Assembly (NCBI GenBank): GCA_963807425.1
Contig: CAWEBZ010000006.1
Span: 62,001-126,000, forward strand
From: VRUE01 sp963807425
GTDB taxonomy: Bacteria > Actinomycetota > Thermoleophilia > Solirubrobacterales > 70-9
DNA length: 64,000 bases
Direction: 5' to 3'
In this document: piece after piece, positions 53,561-64,000 of the stretch
Layout of the letters: each line of letters opens with the position of its first letter
Position numbering within the stretch: the first letter of the stretch is position 1
Notes under the pieces: generated by a model
Database searches by the model: none
What the model saw: only the letters and a program-made list of their open reading frames with translations
What the model was told of the DNA's origin: nothing
Position numbers and translations under genes: made by a program

Positions 53561-53953
53561 TTGCTGCTGCTCGCCGATATCAACATGGGGGAAGCGCTCC
53601 TGCTCGCCCTCGAGATCTTCTTCTTCGTGATCTGGATCTGGATCCTGATCACGATCCTCAGCGACCTCTTCCGCGACCACGAGCTCTCCGGCTGGGGCAA
53701 GGCGGCATGGGTGCTCTTCCTGGTCTTCATCCCGTTCGTGACCGCGCTGATCTACCTGATCGTCCGCGGCAGCGGTATGCGCGACCGCGCGATCAAGGCG
53801 CAAGCCGAGGCCAAGCAGCACATGGACACCTACATCCGCGAGCAGGCCCACGTCTCGCCGGCTGACGAACTGCACAAGCTCAACGACCTCAAGGAGAAGG
53901 GCGCCCTCTCCCAGGAGGAGTTCGACAAGGCCAAGGCAAAGCTCCTGTCCTAA
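53561..53953 (+). CDS. PLDc_N-like membrane protein with SHOCT domain
   Basis: 130 aa. Two membrane segments (LALEIFFFVIWIWILITIL and AAWVLFLVFIPFVTALIYLI) make a PLDc_N-type hairpin. The tail ELHKLNDLKEKGALSQEEFD is a SHOCT domain (short C-terminal, seen in many signalling or stress proteins). The TTG start is preceded by aaagga; ATG at 53585 is an alternative. Function unknown. A long inverted repeat follows directly after the stop. Confidence 0.8.
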   Translation: MLLLADINMGEALLLALEIFFFVIWIWILITILSDLFRDHELSGWGKAAWVLFLVFIPFVTALIYLIVRGSGMRDRAIKAQAEAKQHMDTYIREQAHVSPADELHKLNDLKEKGALSQEEFDKAKAKLLS

Positions 53954-54058
53954 GCCGCCTGATCTGCGCATATCGGCGTCCTCGGTCGCTCGCGTGCTGG
54001 CGCACGCCACGCTCCCTGCGTCCTTGATCTGCTTGATCAGGCGGCCCAGGACGCCGGT
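53954..54058. other. Structured leader or intergenic element with crossing stems
   Basis: Arm pair 1 is GCCGCCTGATC (53954-53964) with GATCAGGCGGC (54035-54045), a perfect match. Arm pair 2 is ATCGGCGTCCT (53972-53982) with AGGACGCCGGT (54048-54058), with one wobble. The pairs cross rather than nest, giving pseudoknot or either/or folding. The element separates the SHOCT gene from the NlpC/P60 gene. Confidence 0.45.
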
Positions 54059-54167
54059 ATGTCATCCACCTAATTTCTCCTGCAAAAGGCCCGATTCTGC
54101 AAGGGAAGTTGCAAGTTATTAGCAACTCCTAACAATATTTCGGCGATTTCGCTAGCGTGCGCCGCCG

Positions 54168-55385
54168 ATGCGCGCTCCTCTTTCCGGTAACTCCCGGCGC
54201 CTCCTGCTGCCCGTGGCACTGCTGCTGGCAGCCCTCTGCGTAGCTGCTGGCAGCGCCGCTGCCCAGACCCTGCAGGAGAAGCTCGACGACACCCAGGGCA
54301 AGCTGGCGAAGGTGCGCGAGAGCGAGAGCTCGCTGACCGCGACGATCGCCGAGCAGAACGCCGCGATCGACTCGATGATCGGCGAAGTCTCGGCCCTGCG
54401 CCAGCGCCAGGCGGCGGTCGAGGCCGAACTCGCGGCGAAGCAGGCCGAGCTCGATCGCGCAACGGCGAAGCTCGAAGCCGAGAAGCGCCATCTAGCTCGG
54501 GTTCGCGCCCGCCTGCAGCGGGCGCTGGAGGTGTTGCGCGAGCGCCTCGTCGCGATCTACGAGGCGGGCAGCCCGGACATGCTGAACGTCGTCCTCGACT
54601 CGGCCAGCTGGTCGGAAGTCAACGCCCGCGCCGATTACCTGAGCCAGATCCAGGAATACGACAACTCCGTCGCCAGCCGGGTCAAGGATCTGCGCGACCA
54701 GGCAAAGGCCGCGGTCGAGCGGATGACAGCGGTTCGCCAGCAGATTGAGGAAGCGCGCGACACGATTGCGGCCAAGGAGCAGGAAGTAGCCGAGGCGCGC
54801 GCCACGGCTGAGGCCCGCTTTGCCGAGCTGAAGGATGCCCAGGCGGAGCGGCAGGCAGCGCTCGACGCGCTCGAGTCCCGGGCGCAGTCGCTGAGCGACA
54901 ACCTCGCCGTGATCTCAGAACAGATGGCCAGCGCCGGCGAACCGGCCCCCGTCAGCACGCCCGCACCGCTGACCCCCGGCGAGAGCGCCGACTTCATCTC
55001 CGAAAGCCAGGCCAGCGTGCCGAGCGGGGCACCCTCCGCGGTCCAGGCGGCGATCGAAGCGGCCAACTCGATCGCCACCACCCCCTACATCTGGGGCGGC
55101 GGCCACGGCTCCTTCAGCTCATCGGGCTACGACTGCTCCGGTGCGGTCAGCTTCGCCCTCAATGGCGGCGGCTTCCTCTCCAGCCCGCTCGACTCGACCG
55201 GCCTCTCGACTTGGGGGGAACCAGGTCCCGGCCAATGGATCACCGTCTACGCCAACGCCAGCCACGCCTGGGTGATCATCGCCGGCCTCGCCTTCGACAC
55301 CTCCGGCGGCGCCGGCCCCCGCTGGCACCCCTCGCCGGTGAATTCGCCCGAAGGCTTCATCGCCCGCCACCCCAGCGGTTACTGA
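54168..55385 (+). CDS. Secreted NlpC/P60 peptidoglycan hydrolase with coiled coil
   Basis: 405 aa. The signal peptide is 1-33 (LLLPVALLLAALCVAAGSAA). Residues 35-260 are a long coiled coil (EIEARDTIAAKEQE-like; here EEARDTIAAKEQEVAEARAT). A linker rich in Pro/Ser follows, and the NlpC/P60 domain begins at about 300: Cys in SSSGYDCSGAVSFAL, His in NASHAWVIIAG, and the third residue in GPRWHPSPV. It resembles RipA-type hydrolases that cut cell-wall peptides at division. The 110 bases before the start are unusually AT-rich. Confidence 0.9.
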   Translation: MRAPLSGNSRRLLLPVALLLAALCVAAGSAAAQTLQEKLDDTQGKLAKVRESESSLTATIAEQNAAIDSMIGEVSALRQRQAAVEAELAAKQAELDRATAKLEAEKRHLARVRARLQRALEVLRERLVAIYEAGSPDMLNVVLDSASWSEVNARADYLSQIQEYDNSVASRVKDLRDQAKAAVERMTAVRQQIEEARDTIAAKEQEVAEARATAEARFAELKDAQAERQAALDALESRAQSLSDNLAVISEQMASAGEPAPVSTPAPLTPGESADFISESQASVPSGAPSAVQAAIEAANSIATTPYIWGGGHGSFSSSGYDCSGAVSFALNGGGFLSSPLDSTGLSTWGEPGPGQWITVYANASHAWVIIAGLAFDTSGGAGPRWHPSPVNSPEGFIARHPSGY

Positions 55386-56749
55386 GCGGCGACGCTCTGC
55401 CAGGTCGCGGCATTGCCGCGGCTGACGTGGACCACGCCCTCGAAGCCTTCGCTCTGCAGGATCGAGGCGGCTAGGCCGCTGCGCTTGCCTGCCTTGCAGA
55501 TCGTCGCGATCGGGCGGTCGCGGGGAAGCTCGCCGAGTCGCTCGCGCAGCTGGGCGAAGGGGACGTGGAGCGAGCCGGGGATGTGCCCGGCCTCGAACTC
55601 GGCGGCACCGCGGACGTCGAGCACGAGCAGCGCCGCGGAGGAGTCCAGACGCCGCGCGAGCTCGCCAAGGTCGATCGCCTCGATCCGCTCCACCGGCCGG
55701 TCCTCGGCCCGCCAGGCGGTCATGCCGCCGCCGAGGAAGCCGCGCACGTCGAGGCCGACGGCGGCGAGCAGCTCGGCTGCCTCGAGCTCGTTGCCGTCGG
55801 ACGCGGCGACGATCAGCAGCTCGGCGTCGACGGGGACCACCTGGGCGACCTTGGTGGCGAAGCCGGTGTCGTAGGCCGAGGCGCTGATCGAGCCGGGGAT
55901 GTGCGCCTCGTCGAACTGCTCGTTGGTCCGCGAGTCGATCGCGAGGGCGCCGGCGGCGATTGCCGCCTCGAATCCGTGGGGCGTCAGCCGCACGGGAGCG
56001 CCGATCGCCGCGACCAGCGGCCCGCGGTTGAGCGAGACGATGTGCTCGACGTTGGGCGGCCGGCTGCCCAACGTCGCGACCGCGTCCTCGATGAAGTCGG
56101 CTTCGCCGTCGAAGCTCAGCGCCCGGTTGTGGCGGCGCTCGAAGCCGATCGTCGAGGAGGTCTTGAGGTCGATGCCGGAGCTGCCGCAGAGCGAGCCGCC
56201 GAGGTGGCCGGGCCAGACCTCGACCTCGTCCGGCAGCGTCATCAGCCGCTCGTGCAGGGAGCGGAAGATCCCGGCTGCGCCCTCGCGCGGGTCGACCGCG
56301 AGATCGGGGCGGGCGACGTCGCCGACGAATAGCGAGTCGCCGCTCAGGACAGCCCAGGAATCGTCGCCGCGGGCGGCGTCGCGCAGCAGGAAGGAGGTGT
56401 GCTCCGGCCGGTGGCCGGGCGTGTGCAGGGCCTCGATCGTCGCGCCCTCGCCCAGCGACAGCGTCCAGCCGTCGGCGAACGCCTCGTGCTCGTACTCGGC
56501 TTCGGCCAGCTCGTGGACATGGATCGTTGCCCCGGTCGCCCGGGCGAGGCGGCCATGGCCGGAGACGTGGTCGGCGTGGTTGTGGGTCTCCAGCACGTGC
56601 TCGATCCGCACCCCGTGCAGGCGGGCCAGGTGCAGGTAGGGGTCGATGTCCCACTGCGGGTCGACCACCACTGCCACCCCGGACGCCGTGTCGCCGACCA
56701 GGTAGGAGGCGCAGCCGAGGTCCTCGTGGATGATCTGGCGGAAGAGCAT
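55379..56749 (-). CDS. MBL-fold hydrolase with two rhodanese domains
   Basis: 456 aa. The metallo-beta-lactamase part (1-240) has ETHNHADHVSGHG, HTPGHRPEHTSF and SGDSLFVGDVARPD, the iron site of persulfide dioxygenases (ETHE1-like). Rhodanese domain 1 (about 265-350) has no active Cys (IVAASDGNELEAA). Domain 2 (about 365-455) keeps it (ATICKAGKRSGLAA). The arrangement fits sulfide or persulfide detoxification. It overlaps the NlpC/P60 gene tail-to-tail by 7 bases and is divergent from acs. Confidence 0.87.
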   Translation of the reverse strand: MLFRQIIHEDLGCASYLVGDTASGVAVVVDPQWDIDPYLHLARLHGVRIEHVLETHNHADHVSGHGRLARATGATIHVHELAEAEYEHEAFADGWTLSLGEGATIEALHTPGHRPEHTSFLLRDAARGDDSWAVLSGDSLFVGDVARPDLAVDPREGAAGIFRSLHERLMTLPDEVEVWPGHLGGSLCGSSGIDLKTSSTIGFERRHNRALSFDGEADFIEDAVATLGSRPPNVEHIVSLNRGPLVAAIGAPVRLTPHGFEAAIAAGALAIDSRTNEQFDEAHIPGSISASAYDTGFATKVAQVVPVDAELLIVAASDGNELEAAELLAAVGLDVRGFLGGGMTAWRAEDRPVERIEAIDLGELARRLDSSAALLVLDVRGAAEFEAGHIPGSLHVPFAQLRERLGELPRDRPIATICKAGKRSGLAASILQSEGFEGVVHVSRGNAATWQSVAAQ

Positions 56750-56760
56750 TCGATCTCGGT

Positions 56761-56797
56761 CCCTGTCGGGTACCCAAATGGATACCGTTCGTCAGGG
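56761..56797. promoter_or_regulatory. Palindrome between the divergent MBL-rhodanese and acs genes
   Basis: Outer arms CCCTG/CAGGG and inner arms GGTACCC/GGATACC frame an AAAT centre. It lies in the 69-bp divergent promoter region and could be an operator for either gene. It resembles palindromes A and B only in its centre. Confidence 0.3.
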
Positions 56798-56818
56798 TAG
56801 CGGCGAGGAAGGAGCGGG

Positions 56819-58801
<1,983 letters not shown>

Positions 58802-58803
58802 GT

Positions 58804-58853
58804 GACGTGCCACCAGTTAGGTGCCCGTATGGGTGCCTAACTGGTGGCACGTC
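58804..58853. repeat. Palindromic element B (long inverted repeat)
   Basis: Two 23-base arms (GACGTGCCACCAGTTAGGTG and its partner) pair throughout, with two G-T wobbles, around a GTAT loop. The element lies between the convergent acs and ion channel genes and could end transcription in both directions. It shares ACGTGCC, GTTAGG and the CCC-NTAT-GGG centre with element A at 36150. Confidence 0.75.
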
Positions 58854-59659
58854 TAGGGCGCGCGTTCGTCGACCATCCGCTCGACCGCGATCTCCAGCGC
58901 CTGCAGCTGCTCGCGCACGCTGCGCAGCTCGCGCAGGGCAATCGCCTCGGCGGAGAGCTGCTCGGCCTCCAGCTCCGCCTCGACCTCGGCGATCTCGGGG
59001 CCGAGGAAGCGCTGGGCGAAGGCGCCGGTGAGCAGGGCGACGAAGCCGATGCCGACGATCAGGATCGTGACTGAGACGATCTCGCCGCCGGTCGTGGTCG
59101 GGTAGATGTCGGAGCCGAGCGTGGTCATCGTCGTCACCGCCCAGTAGATCCCGTCCCAGGTGTCGAGGTGCTGGGTGTGCTTCTCGAAGGCCTCGAATAT
59201 GGCCCCGCCGCCGATCGCCGTCAGCACCGCGAGCAGCATCGCGTAGCGCAGCCCCTCGAGCGAGAAGACCTCGCGCGAGAGCTGCGCCAGCCGCAAGAGC
59301 CGCAGCAGGCGCAGCAGCCGCAGCACGCGCAGACCCTGCAGCCCGGCGGGCAGCACCGGCGGCGTGAGGAAGACGATGATTGGGCTGAGCGCGTTGTGCC
59401 GGAGCCAGGTGCGGCGGTCGGGGACCACCGCCAGCATCACGACCAGCTCGATCGCGAAGGCGAGCCAGGTGACCCAGTTAAGGACCACCGCGACCTCCTC
59501 CAGCCAGCCGCCCGGCTGGGACTCGGTGATCGCGACCATCGGCAGGGTAAGCGCCGCCGCGATCAGCATCGGCGTGTTGAGGACTTCGGCGACGCGAGTG
59601 CTGCGGGCGTCCATGCCCGGCCGGTAGACCGCGAGGCTCTCCTGTGCATCGATGGTCAT
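58853..59659 (-). CDS. Voltage-gated ion channel with variant selectivity filter
   Basis: 268 aa. S1-S3 lie in about 25-90 (LTLPMVAITESQ..., WVTWLAFAIELVVMLAVV). S4 is GLRVLRLLRLLRLLRLAQLS, with an Arg at every third position. The pore reads DTWDGIYWAVTTMTTLGSDIYP. The filter is TLGSD, one residue shorter than the potassium signature TVGYGD. S6 (VTILIVGIGFVALLTGAFAQ) leads to a coiled-coil tail (VEAELEAEQLSAEAIALREL). The fold is a tetrameric cation channel, but potassium selectivity is doubtful. The start is the ATG at 59659; a longer frame opens at 59719. Confidence 0.85.
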   Translation of the reverse strand: MTIDAQESLAVYRPGMDARSTRVAEVLNTPMLIAAALTLPMVAITESQPGGWLEEVAVVLNWVTWLAFAIELVVMLAVVPDRRTWLRHNALSPIIVFLTPPVLPAGLQGLRVLRLLRLLRLLRLAQLSREVFSLEGLRYAMLLAVLTAIGGGAIFEAFEKHTQHLDTWDGIYWAVTTMTTLGSDIYPTTTGGEIVSVTILIVGIGFVALLTGAFAQRFLGPEIAEVEAELEAEQLSAEAIALRELRSVREQLQALEIAVERMVDERAP

Positions 59660-59741
59660 CCGGGTCTGTTTCGACGCCGCTCGGACGACCCCCTTTGCGT
59701 ACCATGAACCGGCAATCAACTAACCAGGAGACGCTCACCCG

Positions 59742-61172
<1,431 letters not shown>

Positions 61173-61186
61173 GACTCGCGCCGCGG

Positions 61187-61765
61187 CTAGCCGGCCGCGA
61201 CCGCCAGCGTCGCGTGCATGCCGTTCGCGTCGTGGCCGAAGAGGCTGCAGTAGAGGCGGTAGCTGCCGGGGGAGAGGCTGACGTGGGCGCTGGTCTGTGC
61301 TCCGGCGCCCGCCTCCGGGACCTCCAGCGGCGGCTCGCCGCTGCCTTCCCGCTGGAGCTTCAGGTTGTGGGCGTCTTCCCCCTGGTTGTTGAGCTCGACG
61401 GTCACTTCTCCGGCGGTCAATTCCGGGCGCGAGAGGGTGTAGCTCCACTCGACCGCTTTGACGCCGAGGTATGAAGCCTGTTTCGGTTCTCCGGCGGGGG
61501 GTGTTGGGAGAGCCGGTGGCAGCAGTGGGATGGCGGCAGGCGTCAAGGCCGGCGGCCGGGCCTCGCAGACCCACCAGCGCTTGACGCGCTTGACCCGCCG
61601 CAGGCGGCCATGCCGTCGCACCTGCTTGACGACGGGCTTCGAGTGACGCTTCCAAATGCAGGCTTCCGCTGAGGCAGCAGGCACGGGCGAGCCGGTCCCA
61701 ATCGTCACGGCCACGGCTGCACCGGCCAGCCCAAGGCAGATCGACCTCGTCGCCGCTCCGCTCAC
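61187..61765 (-). CDS. Secreted cupredoxin-like protein of the DUF1501/DUF1800 operon
   Basis: 192 aa from GTG 61765. A signal peptide is present (about 8-32: CLGLAGAAVAVTIGTGSPVP), followed by a Cys pair (ACIWKRHSK, RWWVCEARPP) flanking a strongly basic stretch. The C-terminal 100 residues form a cupredoxin with the type 1 ligands: His in GEDAHNLKL, then Cys, His and Met in YCSLFGHDANGMHATL. The GTG overlaps the stop of the DUF1501 gene (GTGA), so the two are translationally coupled. Confidence 0.8.
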   Translation of the reverse strand: MSGAATRSICLGLAGAAVAVTIGTGSPVPAASAEACIWKRHSKPVVKQVRRHGRLRRVKRVKRWWVCEARPPALTPAAIPLLPPALPTPPAGEPKQASYLGVKAVEWSYTLSRPELTAGEVTVELNNQGEDAHNLKLQREGSGEPPLEVPEAGAGAQTSAHVSLSPGSYRLYCSLFGHDANGMHATLAVAAG

Positions 61766-63111
61766 GCTTTCACCAGGACCGGCCGTGCGAAGGAGGAGGC
61801 TCCCGGGATGACCGAGCCGGCGTCGTGTCCCAGCCACTGCTCGAGCAGGGAGCAGTACATCGCGCGGAAATCGCTGGTCACGCGGACGTTGTCGTTCTGG
61901 TCGAGCTGGGCCAGGCCGGGGAACTCGCCGACCATCTCGCCTTTGGCTTTGGAGCCGACGACGAAGGCGCAGCCGGCGGCTCCGTGGTCGGTGCCGAGCG
62001 AGCCGTTCTCCTCCGGGCGGCGCCCGAACTCGCTCCACATCTCGATCAGGACGCGGTCGGCGAGGCCGCGGGCCTCGAGGTCGCGTTGGAAGGCAAGGAT
62101 CCCCTCGCAGGTCTCGCGCAGGCCGCGCGAGAGGTCTTCGGCCTCGTCGGCGTGGGTGTCGTAGCCCCCCGGGGCGCGGATCGTCACCACCCGCATCGGC
62201 AGGCCGGCGGAGATGAAGGCGGCGAGGCCGGCGAGCTTGTGGGAGAAGTTCGTCGTCGGGTAGGTGACCGGGCTGGTGAAGCCGCCGAGATCGGCCAGGT
62301 CGGTGCGCAGCTTGTCGGTCTGGGCGGTTGCGCGGCGCACCTGCGCCAAGCCGGCGGAGTCCGAGGGCAGCGAGCCGAAGCGGGCGAAGCTTTTGTACAT
62401 CTCATCGGAGATCGGCTGGCTGACGTTCGACCAGAGGTCGTAGCCGTCGACGCTGTCGATCGCCGCCACCGGCCGGTTCGCGGTGGCGATCATCGGCGAG
62501 AGGGAGCCGTCCATCGAGAGCCCCTGCAGGGGGTTCTCGTCATCGCCCACCTGGTCGATGTAGCGGCCGAGCCAGCCGGTACGAAAGCCGACGTTGAGCT
62601 CGCCGATCTCGTAGTAGTGCCGCGAGGTGAAGTGCGACTGGTCCGGGTGGTCGTAGCCGATCGCCGGAAAGGAGCTGACCTTGCCCTCTTCGTGCAGGGT
62701 CGCCAGCCCGGTGGCGGAGGGGTGCCAGCGCAGCGCCGGGTCCTCGGCGAACTCCGTCCCCGCGTCGGGGGCGAGCGCCAGGTTCGGGCGCAGCTGCGCG
62801 TAGCGCGGGTCGCCGGTCGGTGCGAGGACGCTGAGCGCGTCGATGCCGCCGTCGAAGAAGACCGAGATGAGGATCTTGTCGCTCACGGCCGCCTGGGCGA
62901 TCCCCTCCTCGAAGGCGGCGAGCGGAATCTTCGAGGCGCCGTATACGGCCAGCGCCAGTCCGGCGCTCCAGGAGAGGAAGCTGCGCCGCGAGAGCCCGGT
63001 CCCGGCCGGCTCGGGCATGCCGACCTCGATCGCTGGCAGCCCCCTGCCCGCTTCGGCCGCGGCGGAGCGCAGCAACTGGGAGCGCGTGTAGTCGTCGCAG
63101 CAGTTGGACAT
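61762..63111 (-). CDS. DUF1501-family protein, Tat-exported
   Basis: 449 aa. A twin-arginine signal lies at about 41-60 (GLSRRSFLSWSAGLALAVYG). ISVFFDGGIDALSVLAPTGD, DTHADEAEDLSRGLRETCEG and MWSEFGRRPEENGSLGTDHG are the conserved DUF1501 blocks, which resemble metal-binding sulfatase/phosphatase motifs. Its biochemical role is not known. The gene sits 13 bases after the DUF1800 gene and overlaps the cupredoxin gene, giving a three-gene exported-protein operon that is common in many bacteria. Confidence 0.9.
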   Translation of the reverse strand: MSNCCDDYTRSQLLRSAAAEAGRGLPAIEVGMPEPAGTGLSRRSFLSWSAGLALAVYGASKIPLAAFEEGIAQAAVSDKILISVFFDGGIDALSVLAPTGDPRYAQLRPNLALAPDAGTEFAEDPALRWHPSATGLATLHEEGKVSSFPAIGYDHPDQSHFTSRHYYEIGELNVGFRTGWLGRYIDQVGDDENPLQGLSMDGSLSPMIATANRPVAAIDSVDGYDLWSNVSQPISDEMYKSFARFGSLPSDSAGLAQVRRATAQTDKLRTDLADLGGFTSPVTYPTTNFSHKLAGLAAFISAGLPMRVVTIRAPGGYDTHADEAEDLSRGLRETCEGILAFQRDLEARGLADRVLIEMWSEFGRRPEENGSLGTDHGAAGCAFVVGSKAKGEMVGEFPGLAQLDQNDNVRVTSDFRAMYCSLLEQWLGHDAGSVIPGASSFARPVLVKA

Positions 63112-63124
63112 GCTCAGCTCTCCC

Positions 63125-64000
63125 TCATTGCAGGATCAGGTCCGGGCTGACACCGATCAGCTGCAGCAGGGCGTTCTGGCGCAGCGCCCGGTAGGGACCC
63201 TGCTGCCATTTGGCGGTCGCCAGTTTCTCGCTGCGACGGGCGAGGTCGAGCAGCTCGGCGCGGTGCTCGTCGCGCAGCGCCGGCGAGCCCCACGAGGCCA
63301 GGGCCCGGGCGAGCGCTTCCTCGGCGGTCTCGGTGGCGCTGTACTGGTCGCTCCAGGGATCCACCGAGATGCTGTCGAGCACGTAGGCGACGATGTTCCA
63401 GCGGGCCCGCATCCGTGAGGTGTCGAGCCAGCGGGTGTCGTCCCAGCCGGAGACGTTCGGCGGCCAGAAGAGCTGCTGGCCGGCCTGCTCGCAGAGCCAG
63501 GTCCAGGCGTAGGTGTCGACGTAGCGCCCGGTCGCGCGCAGCATGCCGGCTAGCTGCACGACCGGCGGCTTCACCATCGGCGGGCCTTCGTAGAGGTCGG
63601 GGCTGATCAGGATCGTCTCGAGCACCGGCCGTATCGCCCATCCCGAGCCGCGGTAGATGTTGCTCAGGCCCTCGCTGACGCCGGGCGAGGGCGGCTGCGG
63701 GACGAAGTAGCTCCACAGCTTCTCGACGAAGAAGGAGGGGTGGAGAGGGTGTTCGACACAGAGCAGGCAGGCGTCCGTCCAGCTCCAGTTGCCGGCCCGT
63801 CCGAACACCGTCTTGGTGCCGGTGTCGTGGCGTTTGAGGTCGAAGCGGAAGTTGTGTGCGCCGAGCTCGTTCGACCAGTCATAGCGCCAGCCGGTCAGCG
63901 CTCGCGCCTGTTCGCGGATGTCGTCCTCGGTATAGGCGCCGCGGTCGGCGCCGAGCGAGAACAGCTCCATCATCTCGCGGGCGTAGTTCTCGTTCGGCGC
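63125..64000 (-). CDS. DUF1800-family protein (5' end beyond the window)
   Basis: The N-terminus is cut by the right edge; 291 residues remain. NENYAREMMELFSLGADRGA is the family hallmark. Others are ARALTGWRYDWSNELGAHNF, FVEKLWSYFVPQPPSPGV and FWPPNVSGWDDTRWLDTSRM. DUF1800 proteins are exported and nearly always paired with DUF1501; their function is unknown. It is the first visible gene of the operon with DUF1501 and the cupredoxin. Confidence 0.9.
   Translation of the reverse strand, partial: APNENYAREMMELFSLGADRGAYTEDDIREQARALTGWRYDWSNELGAHNFRFDLKRHDTGTKTVFGRAGNWSWTDACLLCVEHPLHPSFFVEKLWSYFVPQPPSPGVSEGLSNIYRGSGWAIRPVLETILISPDLYEGPPMVKPPVVQLAGMLRATGRYVDTYAWTWLCEQAGQQLFWPPNVSGWDDTRWLDTSRMRARWNIVAYVLDSISVDPWSDQYSATETAEEALARALASWGSPALRDEHRAELLDLARRSEKLATAKWQQGPYRALRQNALLQLIGVSPDLILQ

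Noticed and set aside
54059..54167. ydaO-type c-di-AMP riboswitch before the NlpC/P60 gene
   Set aside because: Such switches often precede cell-wall hydrolases, but the conserved GA-rich and GGGGA elements were not found.
59660..59741. SAH riboswitch before ahcY
   Set aside because: The short region lacks the conserved core I would expect, and the divergent channel gene leaves little room.

Overview
The window is a high-GC stretch from an actinobacterium. The dense packing, frequent GTG/TTG starts, ATGA/GTGA gene overlaps, several TetR regulators, and the DUF1800/DUF1501/cupredoxin set all suggest the Solirubrobacterales/Thermoleophilia group. That placement is an inference: no rRNA or other phylogenetic marker is present.

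Region 1 (1-9.4 kb) is accessory DNA of visibly lower GC at its left end. It carries two divergent SEC-C zinc-motif proteins (DUF4238 and DUF5677), a lysine-rich lipoprotein, an AbiTii-type abortive-infection protein and a Phd/VapC-like toxin-antitoxin pair. Two 41-bp direct repeats (40/41 identical) match the 3' half of an initiator tRNA-fMet. They lie at 2502-2542 and 9314-9354 and look like attachment-site remnants. A phytoene-desaturase-like oxidoreductase, a Drr-type ABC exporter, an isoprenylcysteine-methyltransferase-like protein and a lipoprotein lie between them.

Region 2 (9.4-24.8 kb) mixes small metabolic genes (cupin, VOC, dihydrofolate-reductase-like, uracil/mismatch glycosylase, cytochrome P450, GST, beta-lactamase-fold hydrolase) with regulation. 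The regulatory genes are an ECF sigma factor with a membrane partner, a class III cyclase-TetR pair behind a tandem operator, and a short UvrA paralogue. The most unusual gene is at 20630-22486: a 618-aa fusion of a trypsin-like (Nal1-type) protease and a DRGH non-specific nuclease, behind a near-consensus promoter.

Region 3 (24.8-43.8 kb) starts with a C1-oxidation operon (epimerase, NAD-formate dehydrogenase, class III alcohol/formaldehyde dehydrogenase). An MMPL transporter, a SET-domain protein, a Baeyer-Villiger-type monooxygenase and a TetR-led hydrolase/cupin/flavoprotein/cyclase run follow. Six genes in two clusters (28.6-30.6 and 39.9-43.0 kb) are broken by many frameshifts while neighbours are intact. 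This points to local sequence error or local decay.

Region 4 (43.8-64 kb) is mostly conserved chromosomal content. It has a copper-related trio (CutA, cupredoxin, multicopper oxidase), a soluble PQQ-type sugar dehydrogenase, glyoxalase I-like protein, a bifunctional penicillin-binding protein, a PAS-GGDEF cyclase, an SpoU methyltransferase, plastocyanin, an NlpC/P60 hydrolase, an MBL-rhodanese protein, acetyl-CoA synthetase, a voltage-gated channel with an odd selectivity filter and adenosylhomocysteinase. It ends in a cupredoxin-DUF1501-DUF1800 operon that runs off the right edge.
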